Shown one piece after another: positions 43,301-52,459 of a stretch of DNA of 64,000 nt; the stretch's first letter is position 1; the number at the start of each line of letters is the position of its first letter. The notes below the pieces were generated by a model. It was not told the DNA's origin. It ran no database searches and saw nothing but the letters and a program-made list of their open reading frames with translations. Origin of the DNA: Candidatus Kapaibacterium sp. Its GTDB lineage: Bacteria > Bacteroidota > Ignavibacteria > Kapaibacteriales > NICIL-2. Both the position numbers and the translations under genes were made by a program. The stretch lies in NCBI GenBank assembly GCA_026003475.1, contig BPHJ01000001.1:1-64000 (forward strand), written 5' to 3'.

Positions 43301-44079
43301 GTATTGTGCGGGCCAACCGTGTGAACCTGACGGGCACGAATGCGCCGCTGGAGACCAATGGGAATGCGGGCACCAGCGGTCAGCTCTTGAAGAGCAAGGG
43401 CGCTGGTCAGACGCCGGAGTGGACGTGGCGCTTGGATTCGCTCGATGTTGGGCGTTTGACGGTTGATCACGTTTGGACCGACACGCTGACGGCCGATTCG
43501 GTGCGTGCACGGGTTGGGCGGTTCGATTCGGTGGTGGTAGCTACCCCATTTGCTTGGCAGCTCAATGGCAATGGCGGAACCAACCCTGCGACCAACTTTT
43601 TAGGAACGACAGATGCGCAGCCACTCGTTCTGCGGACAAATGGAAGTGAGCGGCTACGGGTTGAGTCTGGTGGTAATGTTGGTATCGGTACTCCAAGTCC
43701 GACCCACCGACTCCACGTCAACGCACCGAGTGATCCTCTCCGTCTCGAGGGAGTCCAGACAGATGCTTCCCCTGCTGAAGTCTTGACACTGACGGCAACA
43801 GGAGTTGTCAAGAAAGCAAGTGTGGCAAGTATCGTCGGGGGTGGAATTCTCAAAGGAATATTCACACCGACTACCACAGCATCCCAGTTTACGATAAGCC
43901 CAGGACAAGATATCCAGCCAGGTGCTGTCGTTGTGGTGACTGTCTATGGCTCGAGTAGCACAGGTGTCGTTGGTGCAATGGTGACCAACATCAATGCTGC
44001 GACCGACACCTTCACTATTGCGACGACCATGGCTATTGACAATACCTACGCGATCCATTATATCATCATCAACCCGTAG
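34367..44079 (+). CDS. Giant modular surface protein (two +1 frameshifts)
   Basis: A signal peptide (MSLLPALAPRHIILGVLLLASGLLQA) and GIGTTRPDSSAVLDV head module come first. Twenty-two near-identical modules follow (see the repeat entry), then a C-terminal part with GTNPATNFLGTTDAQP and NVGIGTPSPTHRLHV. Such proteins occur in Bacteroidota/Chlorobi-type genomes as fibre-like surface proteins. Two single-base insertions break the frame. One is at about 36060 (CAGCTTCTTG where sister modules have CAGCTCTTG); the other is at 37359-37361 (GGG where sisters have GG). The total of 9713 nt is 2 more than a multiple of 3; without the insertions it would code for 3236 residues. Read as written, the frames are 34367-36142, about 36060-37412 and about 37348-44079. 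I see no T9SS C-terminal domain. The indels could be assembly errors, real decay or phase variation. Confidence 0.75.
35135..43545 (+). repeat. 22 tandem coding modules of 345, 408 or 411 bp
   Basis: The core GATTCGGTCAAGAGCGGTGT (with small changes) recurs at 35141, 35552, 35897, 36243, 36654, 37065, 37411, 37822, 38233, 38578, 38986, 39394, 39802, 40210, 40555, 40963, 41371, 41779, 42187, 42532, 42877 and 43222. The intervals are 345 (type A, linker VGSLRAAIPFDSV), 411 (type B, linker DFVRGDTAYISSLRIDSLYSSGG) or 408 (type C, linker VDSIFSTGVLRAAVPFDSV); two intervals of 346 reflect the frameshift insertions. The order of intervals is B A A B B A B B A C C C C A C C C C A A A. Modules are almost identical at DNA level except a divergent stretch at about 41985-42075. 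Confidence 0.95.
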
Positions 44080-44121
44080 TGCAGCATGGATGAGCCAAGT
44101 TCCACATCACTGGATGACACG

Positions 44122-47100
44122 ATGAGAAAACTATGCATTTTTCTTCCTGTACTTGTCGCAGTAACATCCGTTTATGCACAGGGTGTAGGTGCAGATTCGC
44201 TCCGATTGCGGAGTACTGCTGGAGGAGCTGCTTGGCTGTTGCTGCCGCAGACTGCAACCTCGCAGTACCGGTTGCTCTTGCCCCCAACGCTGGGGACAGC
44301 ATCAAATCAATTGATGTGGGTCAATGGCGCTACGGGTCAAATCTCCCTCCTTCCGCCAGGAAGCGTTGGGCAAATCCTCCAGCTTGGGGCGGGAGGATTG
44401 AGCTGGGTGGATCTATCGCCGCTTGTTGCGCAAAATGCTTGGAGTCTTGTCGGGCAACAGCGGGACGAATCCTGCGACGAACTTTTTAGGCACGACCGAC
44501 GGGCAGCCGCTGGTGGTTCGGGTGGACAACCAGGAGACGTTCCGGTTCAATGCGCCGGGGACGACAGCACCGGGCTGGAGCATCCAGCGGGGTGGGGGGA
44601 ATGTGCGTGGGCTCCATGCTGTGGATCTACAAAGTGCACGTGGTGCAGTATCAGAAGTTGCCTCAGCTGATTATAGTGTCATTAGTGGAGGTTATAAGAA
44701 CACAGCAAATGGGCTATCTAGCGCAGTTGGTGGGGGGCAGCAGAACACCGCTAGCGGTCCATGGAGTACCGTTGGAGGGGGGCAAGAGAACGCCGTCAGT
44801 GGTCCACACAGTACCATTGGTGGGGGTAGTAACAACAGTGCCAGCGGCCCGCACAGCACTGTTGGTGGTGGTCAGCAGAACAATGCCAGCGGCGGCTACA
44901 CCACTATTAGTGGAGGTGACCGGAACACCGCTAGTGGTAGTTACAGCACCATTGGTGGGGGGATTTTTAATAACACTAGTGGTGGATATAGTGCGATACC
45001 AGGCGGATACAACCTCCGTGTTGGTGACCGCAGTTTTGGCTTCAGTGGTCAAATGACAGCAACGCAGACGGATTTGAGTAGTTTCAGCAACATTGCTGCT
45101 TTTGTAGATGTTGACATGTGGCTCTACAACGTGCGCAATCAGGCATCTCAACTGCGGCTCTACGAGCCGTCGGGGGCAGGGACGAACTATACGGCGTTCC
45201 GTGCGCAGGCACAGGCTGCAGACATCACGTACACGTTGCCGGCGAGCCTGACGCCAGTGACGACGGTTGCAGCAGGGCTGCTGCAGACCGATGCCAGTGG
45301 GAATCTCTCGTGGGTGAGTCCGTCTGCAGCAGTTACGACCTATGCATGGTCATTGACTGGGAATGCCGCTACGAACCCGAGCACGAATTTTCTCGGCACC
45401 ACCGACGGGCAGCCGCTTGCTCTCCGCACCAACAACAGCGAGCGGTTGCGGATTACCAGCAGCGGTAACGTCGGTATCGGGACGACGGCACCCCAGTCGC
45501 TCCTCGACGTAGCCGGGGGTGTGGCTATTGGAACCTATGCCGGTTCAACACCGGCACCAAGTAATGGTGCGATTGTCAGTGGTAATGTGGGGATTGGCAC
45601 TTCCTCACCACTATCCAGTCTTGACGTCAACGGTGGTGTAGCGGTTGGTGCATATGCTGGGTCAACTGCTGCACCAACTAATGGATTGATTGTCAGCGGC
45701 AATACTGGCATTGGTGTGGCAACTCCCCAGTCTCGCTTGCATCTCAATGGAGGTACCAGTGCAGCAACGTATCTCAAAGTTACTAACGGCTCCACTACGG
45801 GAACGGGCAGCGGTGATGGATTCAATATCGGCGTCTCTTCAAGTGGTGCCGCAGAGCTGCGCCAGTACGAGAACAACTCGTTGTCGCTCTTTACGAGTAA
45901 CAGAGAGTACATGCGAATGCTCAGTACCGGTGAAATCCGACTCTTTGGTTTAGCGGGTACTAGCGGTGGCAAATACCTTGCCATCGAAAACAATAATGGC
46001 GTTGCATCACAACTTCGGTTGGAAGTGCCTGACAATTCAACCGGCCTTGGAAGCTACACCGCATTTCAGGCTGGCAATCATAGCGGTCGAAACTACATCT
46101 ATACCTTGCCAATCGACACCCCGCAAGTCGGCGACGTTCTGAAAGTCATTTCGGTTTCAACAAGTGGCAGTGATATCAATGTTGCACTTGCTTGGGATAC
46201 AACGCAAGGAACAGCACTGAGCCCAGTCAATCGTGCAGTAGGTACTGGTTATGCTCCTTACATAACCTACTGGGTCAACGATAGCACCATCGGACCAGCA
46301 GACTATGCATATTGGGATGCGACCAATAAGCGCCTTGGTCTTGGCAACTTTACAAGCACAGTGCAGCCGCAATACATGCTCCACCTTCGCGGTAGTAGTG
46401 CTGCAGGTTCCGGCGATCTGTTCATCCAAAAAGATGGGGGAACTGGTGCACGACTCTACTTTGGTGAGCCGAATTTGGGGAGTAATTGGACTGCCTTCCG
46501 TGCCGGTTCGCAGTCGGTTAATCTCGATTACACCCTCCCTACCAGTGGACCGACTAACAGTGGTAACGGTACCAATCGCTTCGCATTAGCGACCGACAAC
46601 GGCAATAGCACTTCGCCATCGCTTCAATGGACAACGTTCTGGTCACCCAGTGGAAACGCTGGCGTAACCAGTGGATTCCTCGGCACCACCGACAATAACG
46701 ATCTGCGCTTCCGCACCAATAACTCACAGCGCATGGTCATTACCAGTGCAGGAAATGTTGGGATCGCAACTGCATCTCCGAGTGCAACACTCGATGTCAA
46801 TGGCACAGCAAATATTGCCAGTAACACAACCATCGGTGGGAATCTCTCAGCAAACGGAACGGCAATTGCCTTCCCCAATATTCCGAGTAACTCTTCAGCG
46901 ACGGAGGTTGTGGTATGGAACAACAACAATCTTGAGCGGCGTGCTGTCGCGGGGCTTGTCAGTAGCGTCGGCTGGAGCTTGACGGGCAATAGTGGCACCA
47001 ATCCAGCGACGAACTTTTTGGGCACCACCGATGCGCAGCCACTGGTGGTGCGGACCAATAACCAAGAGCGGCTGCGGATTACCAGTGCTGGTGCTCTTGG

Positions 47101-47824
47101 CATTGGCACCACCTCACCATCGGGGCTTTTCAACCTCGAGGGCAACGGCACCTCCACGGAGCTCTTCCGCATTTCGAACGATCTCAATAGCACGAAAGAC
47201 AGTGTGATGGTGTTCACTTCGGCGGGTAGGCTTGGTGTTGGCACTACCTCGCCGACGACAGCACTCCACGTAGCTGCCACGAGCAATCCGCTCCGCTTGC
47301 AGGGTGTGCAAAACGATACGTCGCTGACAACAGTGCTCGTCATTGATACAAGCGGAGTCGTCAAACAGCGTAGCCTCAGCAGCATCACGGGTGCGACAAG
47401 TTTTGTACGCAAAACCAGCAACCAAACAATCACCAGCAGCACCACCTACCAAAACGACAATGCTCTGGTGTACACTGCCAGCGCCAATCAAATCTTCGAG
47501 TTCGAGGCGTACATGTTCATATCCGGTGGCAATGGTGGGATCAAAATTCGGGTAAGTATCCCCTCTGGAGCTTCGATGAAACTCTACGCCGAGCTCAAGA
47601 AAGATGATCAACACCATTGGGTCTATCGCAAGCTCACCTCGAGCAGCGATGAAATATCATGGACTGACATAGACAACACCTATGGCTACGCACGGATTCG
47701 CGGCATCATCACGATGGGTTCGTCAGGCGGGAATGTGCAGGTGCAGTGGGCGCAGAACAGCTCGAATGCAACGGGGACAACCGTCGAGTCCGGCTCGTAC
47801 CTCAAGATTACACCGATACAGTAG
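44122..47824 (+). CDS. Surface fibre protein with YadA-like head repeats (one +1 frameshift)
   Basis: It starts MRKLCIFLPVLVAVTSVYAQ, a signal peptide. After about 110 residues the frame changes at 44452-44454, where GGG replaces the GG needed to read WSLVGNSGTNPATNFLGTTDGQP. Removing one G gives 1233 residues. Residues after that contain about eight copies of a 14-residue beta-roll pattern (ASGPHSTIGGGSNN, ASGGYTTISGGDRN, ASGSYSTIGGGIFN), as in the heads of trimeric YadA-type adhesins. Several SGNVGIGTTAPQSLLDV-type segments, as in the neighbour, and a C-terminal beta domain ending SGSYLKITPIQ follow. It lies 42 bp after the giant protein and shares its GTNPATNFLGTTD signature, so the pair probably forms a surface adhesin or fibre locus. 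No T9SS tail or S74 chaperone was seen. Confidence 0.75.
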
Positions 47825-47901
47825 GTATTGGCGCTGAGCTGGCGCCAGAGTGATCGCCCCTGCTGGCCAGATCATCCCGTGCAGAGATCAACAGTCCCGA
47901 T

Positions 47902-48975
47902 CTACCTTGCGCTGGAGAGCGGGAATGCGAAAGCCTCGATAACCAGGGGGAGGAAGCCTTCGACGTGCGGCATGTCGCGTTCCCATCCGGTGAGGCGAAG
48001 CGCTCGGATATGCCCCTGCTGCACGCAGATCCCATAGGTTGTCTGGACGGTATTGCCGCGGTGTGGAGCAAGGAAGCGGTACCACTGCCAGCCGGGGATG
48101 TGCGTCCAGCTGCTGAGTGGTTCCAAACGCTGTCGTTGCGCTACGTGGGCCGCATAGTCGAGCACTGCCGTATCGCCAAGCGTGACGCGGTTGGCAAAAA
48201 ACTCGATTTGCACCGCGGGTAGTTGAACAACAACACTGTTCCAGGTGGTGTCCTCCTCCGTTTGTGGCGGTAGCAGCGGCATCTGTCCGCTACGGGTGGA
48301 GACTTTATTTGTCCAGGCGTGCGGAATCGCAATGCTCCAACCAGCCGGGTGAACTATGTGCAGCGTGTCCTGTCGGAAAAGCTCGGGCATGGCCACCGAC
48401 GCAAGTAGTTGCTGGTAGGCAAGCGCGCTCCAGGTGGACCCATCGCGGGGATTGGTACGGCTGCGGAGAAAGAGCACCACAATATCCCTGCCGCGCTGTC
48501 CGGCTGTGATGAGGGTAAACATCGAATCCCGATTGGTTGTATCGCGCAGTTCGATGGCAATTTCTTCGGCAGGGACGGCACCGATCATTTTCTGGGCAGT
48601 GTAGGTCACCATCACGGGTGCTTCACCGCGGGCGGAGCGCCGCAATTGCTGGAGGTCGAGCAGGCGACCGAGCAGATCCACGCTGCCTAAAAATTCGGGC
48701 ACCACTGCCACCATCACATGGAGCGAATCGCCATAGGTTGCACTAAACGCCGTCGGAGGTTCGCTACTGGCAACGGGTACGGGAACGGTCAGTTGTGTGC
48801 TGTAGATCTCTGCCGAGGAGTAGTGCGCCAATGACCACGTACCGATGGTCGCGATCGTTGGCACGGGAACGCTGGCTCGGATGCCAACCGCTGGCAGGAG
48901 GAACGTTGTGTCTTGTGCCGCACTCCTGCTGACTATTGCAGCTACCCCTACGACAAGAATAACGACACGATACAT
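47902..48975 (-). CDS. Secreted protein of unknown function
   Basis: This 357-residue protein starts MYRVVILVVGVAAIVSRSAAQ, a signal peptide. The rest is beta-rich with segments such as TWSLAHYSSAEIYSTQLTVPV, IAIELRDTTNRDSMFTLITAG and YGICVQQGHIRALRLTGWERDMPHVEGFL. I recognise no family. The start at 48975 lies 28 bp after the accD stop on the same strand, so it may be transcribed with accD and the aldehyde dehydrogenase, although a functional link is not evident. Its 3' end faces the convergent fibre gene. Confidence 0.7.
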   Translation of the reverse strand: MYRVVILVVGVAAIVSRSAAQDTTFLLPAVGIRASVPVPTIATIGTWSLAHYSSAEIYSTQLTVPVPVASSEPPTAFSATYGDSLHVMVAVVPEFLGSVDLLGRLLDLQQLRRSARGEAPVMVTYTAQKMIGAVPAEEIAIELRDTTNRDSMFTLITAGQRGRDIVVLFLRSRTNPRDGSTWSALAYQQLLASVAMPELFRQDTLHIVHPAGWSIAIPHAWTNKVSTRSGQMPLLPPQTEEDTTWNSVVVQLPAVQIEFFANRVTLGDTAVLDYAAHVAQRQRLEPLSSWTHIPGWQWYRFLAPHRGNTVQTTYGICVQQGHIRALRLTGWERDMPHVEGFLPLVIEAFAFPLSSAR

Positions 48976-49003
48976 CCTCGGCAGGGAAGGTAGGTGGCAC
49001 ATG

Positions 49004-49840
49004 CTATAGGAGCAACTCGAGCACGTGAGCGATCGTCGAGCGTAGTTGTTTGCGATGGACGATCATATCCACAAAACCATGCTCAAGCTGGAATTCGGCG
49101 CTTTGGAAGCCTTCGGGGAGTTTTTTGCGGATCGTTTGCTCGATAACGCGCGGACCGGCAAAACCAATCAGTGCGCCCGGCTCGGCAATGATAACGTCGC
49201 CCAGCATTGCGTACGAGGCGCTAACGCCGCCCGTCGTCGGATCGGTCAGCACGGAAATGTAGGGCAGTTGCGCTTGGGCAAGTTCGGTCAATGCTGCACT
49301 GGTTTTTGCCATCTGCATGAGCGAAAACGCTGCCTCCTGCATCCGTGCGCCGCCCGATGCGGAGATAACCACCAGCGGGATGTGCTCTGAGAGCGCACGC
49401 CGAACAGCCCGAACAAATTTTTCACCCACAACCGAACCCATCGAGCCACCGATAAAGCTAAAATTCATGCAGCCGAACGAGACCTGCCGTCCACTAATGG
49501 TGCCATAGCCGATGGTGAGGGCGTCACTATTGCCAAACCGGCGGTATGCCTCGCGCAGGCGTTCGCGGTAGGGCTTGGTGTCGGTAAACTCCAGCGGGTC
49601 GGCCGAGCGAAGGTGCGTGTCCGTTTCGACAAAGGTTCCCTCGTCGAACAGCAGCTTGATGTACTGCGGACTGCCGATGCGGAAGTGGTGGGAACACTTC
49701 GGGCACGTATAGGCATGCTCCTCGAGCTGCTTTTTGTAGATGAGTTCGCCGCAGCGATCGCACTTGGTCCACAGACCATCGGGCATTTCCCGCGGTGTTG
49801 TTTCTTGGATGTTCTTTGATTTGCGCTGGAACCACGTCAT
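49004..49840 (-). CDS. accD: Acetyl-CoA carboxylase carboxyltransferase beta subunit
   Basis: This 278-residue protein has the N-terminal zinc ribbon Cys27-x2-Cys30 ... Cys46-x2-Cys49 and the crotonase-fold core with SIGGSMGSVVGEKFVRA and VVISASGGARMQEA. It transfers carboxyl to acetyl-CoA to make malonyl-CoA for fatty acid synthesis, together with AccA, which is not in the window. The ATG at 49840 is chosen over an upstream in-frame start at 49867 because it begins with the typical MxWFxRxKxNI text. The upstream aldehyde dehydrogenase ends 26 bp away. Confidence 0.96.
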   Translation of the reverse strand: MTWFQRKSKNIQETTPREMPDGLWTKCDRCGELIYKKQLEEHAYTCPKCSHHFRIGSPQYIKLLFDEGTFVETDTHLRSADPLEFTDTKPYRERLREAYRRFGNSDALTIGYGTISGRQVSFGCMNFSFIGGSMGSVVGEKFVRAVRRALSEHIPLVVISASGGARMQEAAFSLMQMAKTSAALTELAQAQLPYISVLTDPTTGGVSASYAMLGDVIIAEPGALIGFAGPRVIEQTIRKKLPEGFQSAEFQLEHGFVDMIVHRKQLRSTIAHVLELLL

Positions 49841-49866
49841 TCCATCTCCTGCAAGATCGGTGTGCA

Positions 49867-51552
49867 TTAGTTACCCGAACGGGTGCCGATGACCGAATAG
49901 CGCGCAGCCACGAACGCGACGTCGGTAAACGATGCATTGCCGGCTCGTGTTGCTGCCGTACCGTGGAAATCGCTGAATGCAGCCGACTGGTTGATCCAGA
50001 TCGGACCAGTGAAGTTGAATGCAATCGGTGCGCCAACGTCGAAGAGCGCTTCCTCGGCGCTGCGCTGGAGCGATGGATCGGTTGTGTACACGAGCGTGCT
50101 CAGCGCGCCGCAGCGCTGGACCGAGCCGGTGATCTCTTGGATGCCGTGGTCGAACGAGGCAACCGGAATGAGAAAGGCAATCGGACCGAACCATTCGTGT
50201 TCGTACTGCATTCGCTGGCGCGTATCCCCCTGGAGCAAAAGGGGTGTTGCCGTGCGTGCGTTCGGGTACTCGGGTTGCTCGATGGGTCTGCTTTCGCGAA
50301 AGATGGGCAACTCCAGTTTCCGTGCGCGTTCGATGCGGTCGAGCGTGGCGGGGTTCTGAATTGCGCCGAGCGTGCCTGGTCCGACTTTGTCGTTTGTTGC
50401 CAGTGCATCAATGGCGGCAACCAGACGCTGAGCAACTTCCTCAAACGGGATGGTCCGTCCACTGGATTGCTCGGTAACTCCCCGCGCGGGAATGAAGATG
50501 TTCTGCGGTGCTGTGCACATTTGGCTTGAGTACAGGCACAGACTAAATGCCAGATTTTCCAGCACGGGATCCAGCGCTGCAACACTTTCGATGAGCACGG
50601 GATTGACGCCCGATTTTTCGGTGAAGCAGACAATGCCATGTTCCGCGCAAAAGCGTTCGACCTGCTGGCCGAACGCGCTCGAGCCGGTATAATCCACGGT
50701 GCCGATCCCTTCGCTGCCGATGAGCGCTTGGGTCATCGGCTCATAGGGCGTTGGCACAGCCAGCTGCACCAAGTGCGGATCGAATCCCAATGTGTCGAGG
50801 GCTTGTTGCAGGGCTGCGACCACGAGCGCGATGGGATAGACCACCTTCGGATGCGCTTTGGCAACGCTTGCTGCTCCGGTGACCAAGCTTGCGAACATGC
50901 CGGGCAAACTATTCCACACAGGAAAGGTCGAGCAACCGATTGTCACGTTGACCCCGCGTGGGCGTATGCGAAACTGTTTGGAGAGTGTAACGGTTGCTTT
51001 GCCAACAGGCTTGGTCCACGTTGCCGCAGGAGCAAAGGATCCTTGCGCCCAGGCGCCGGCGGCGATGGCTTCGAGTGCGCGGTCGAACGCGTGCGGACCC
51101 GATGCCTGAAACGCCATGACAAACCCTTGCCCTGTGGTGTGCTGGGTTGCATGGGCAAGCTCGAAAAAAATGCTTGCAGCACGTTGGAGTGCCTCGACCA
51201 GCACGGCTGCGCGTGCTGCAGGTTCCAGGCGTGCCCACGGGCGTTGGGCGCGCTGGGCGTTGGCAACCAGCACGTCCGGACTGAGCACCGGATACGTGAT
51301 CCCAAGGGGGAAGCCATAGGGGGATTCCTCTTCACCATGCCACGAGTACGCCTGGCGCTGAAGCAAGCGATCGAACGGCTTGCCCAATTGAGCATCGAAG
51401 CGGGTCTTTCCGTCGGCAGCAGCAGCTTCGCCGTAGATTTTTCCGCTGGGCACCTCGGCCCAGTGAGCGAAAAAGGTTCGGTCGCGCCAGGCAGCGATTG
51501 CCTGCTCCATCGTTGGGCGGTGCTTTTCGACAAGGTCTGCAACAACGTTCAC
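49867..51552 (-). CDS. PaaN-type aldehyde dehydrogenase
   Basis: This 561-residue protein fits the PaaN-like family of aldehyde dehydrogenases: segments NAQRAQRPWARLEPAARAAVLVEAL, GCSTFPVWNSLPGMFASLVTG and CLYSSQMCTAPQNIFIPARGV. The last contains the catalytic Cys (about residue 346), and the acidic EKSGVNP replaces the usual ELGGK. There is no MaoC-like hydratase domain, so it is the dehydrogenase-only form. PaaN enzymes oxidise the ring-opened aldehyde in phenylacetate breakdown, but other phenylacetate genes are absent here. Placement upstream of accD suggests a link to acyl-CoA metabolism, which is not shown. Confidence 0.85.
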   Translation of the reverse strand: MNVVADLVEKHRPTMEQAIAAWRDRTFFAHWAEVPSGKIYGEAAAADGKTRFDAQLGKPFDRLLQRQAYSWHGEEESPYGFPLGITYPVLSPDVLVANAQRAQRPWARLEPAARAAVLVEALQRAASIFFELAHATQHTTGQGFVMAFQASGPHAFDRALEAIAAGAWAQGSFAPAATWTKPVGKATVTLSKQFRIRPRGVNVTIGCSTFPVWNSLPGMFASLVTGAASVAKAHPKVVYPIALVVAALQQALDTLGFDPHLVQLAVPTPYEPMTQALIGSEGIGTVDYTGSSAFGQQVERFCAEHGIVCFTEKSGVNPVLIESVAALDPVLENLAFSLCLYSSQMCTAPQNIFIPARGVTEQSSGRTIPFEEVAQRLVAAIDALATNDKVGPGTLGAIQNPATLDRIERARKLELPIFRESRPIEQPEYPNARTATPLLLQGDTRQRMQYEHEWFGPIAFLIPVASFDHGIQEITGSVQRCGALSTLVYTTDPSLQRSAEEALFDVGAPIAFNFTGPIWINQSAAFSDFHGTAATRAGNASFTDVAFVAARYSVIGTRSGN

Positions 51553-51622
51553 GGCATGCTATTCGATGGTTTTCCGGGTGAATCGGAACGCAAATTACGG
51601 CAGCTCCACTCAACCCAGCACT

Positions 51623-52351
51623 CTACCACGGCAGGGGCGAACCGCGAAAAAGGACCACTCCTGTCGGTGGCTCCGCAGCAACAATCAGTTCGGCGATATC
51701 TTCGGCAGCTTTCTGAGGCGAGATGAGAGCGCCCTTGCCACCAAGTTTGGTTTGCACCCAGCCAGGATGCACGCTGATCACCTTGATGGGCGTTCCTTGG
51801 AGTGCATGCGCAAGATGCACCGTGAAAGCATTGAGCGCTGTTTTGGAACTGTTGTAGCCGAATGTCTTCGTCGGGTAGGTGTTCGAGCCGGGTGTTGCGT
51901 GGAGCTGCAGCGAGGCCAGGATCGTCGAAATGTTCACGATGCGTCCATCGGTGCTCTTGCGCAGCAAGGGCAGCAATTGTTGGGTGAGCTCCACCGGTCC
52001 GAAAAAGTTCACCTGAAAGGTTCGGTGCAGCACCGCAGGGGGAATGGTCAGCGTGGTGTTAGTATTCCACTCTTCGGCTTCGATCATGATGCCGGCGTTA
52101 TTGACGAGCACGTCGAGAACGCCAAACCGCGCTGCGATGTGTTCTGCTGCAGCAGTGAAGGTTTCCGGTTGCTCCAGGTCGAGCAGGAGAGCATCGGCGT
52201 TTCCACCACGGCTGCGAAGCTGGGCGGCTGCCTGCTCGCCGCGCTCGAGGGAACGTGCTCCAACGAGAACGTGAAAACCGCGGGAACACAGCGTGTCGGC
52301 CAGAGCATACCCAATGCCGCGGTTGGCGCCAGTAATGAGGGCAAGATGCAT
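51623..52351 (-). CDS. Short-chain dehydrogenase/reductase
   Basis: This 242-residue SDR starts MHLALITGANRGIGYALADTL, with the Rossmann TGxxxGIG motif. It contains NNAG (84-87), a Ser at about 142, and the catalytic pair Tyr166 and Lys170 (YNSSK). It is a classical SDR with broad NAD(P)H-dependent carbonyl reductase roles; substrate unknown. The longer in-frame extension to 52435 lacks family features, so the ATG at 52351 is chosen. It is on the same strand as the flanking genes but separated by more than 70 bp on each side. Confidence 0.88.
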   Translation of the reverse strand: MHLALITGANRGIGYALADTLCSRGFHVLVGARSLERGEQAAAQLRSRGGNADALLLDLEQPETFTAAAEHIAARFGVLDVLVNNAGIMIEAEEWNTNTTLTIPPAVLHRTFQVNFFGPVELTQQLLPLLRKSTDGRIVNISTILASLQLHATPGSNTYPTKTFGYNSSKTALNAFTVHLAHALQGTPIKVISVHPGWVQTKLGGKGALISPQKAAEDIAELIVAAEPPTGVVLFRGSPLPW

Positions 52352-52459
52352 ACGGTAAGCGACAACAGTTGTGGTACTCGACGTCTGCAGAACACAAAGA
52401 TGCCGAAAAAGGTTCAGCATGCTGGTGCCGCGCACGGGACCGAGCGGAACCGGCAGCGT

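Noticed and set aside
35060-43510. Long minus-strand ORFs (up to about 550 residues) inside the modular protein
   Set aside because: They mirror the modular coding sequence and repeat with it; the plus strand has signal peptide, family motifs and flanking domains.
47829-47847. Short stem TGGCGC / GCGCCA after the second fibre gene as terminator
   Set aside because: There is no T-run on either strand and the stem is only 6 bp.
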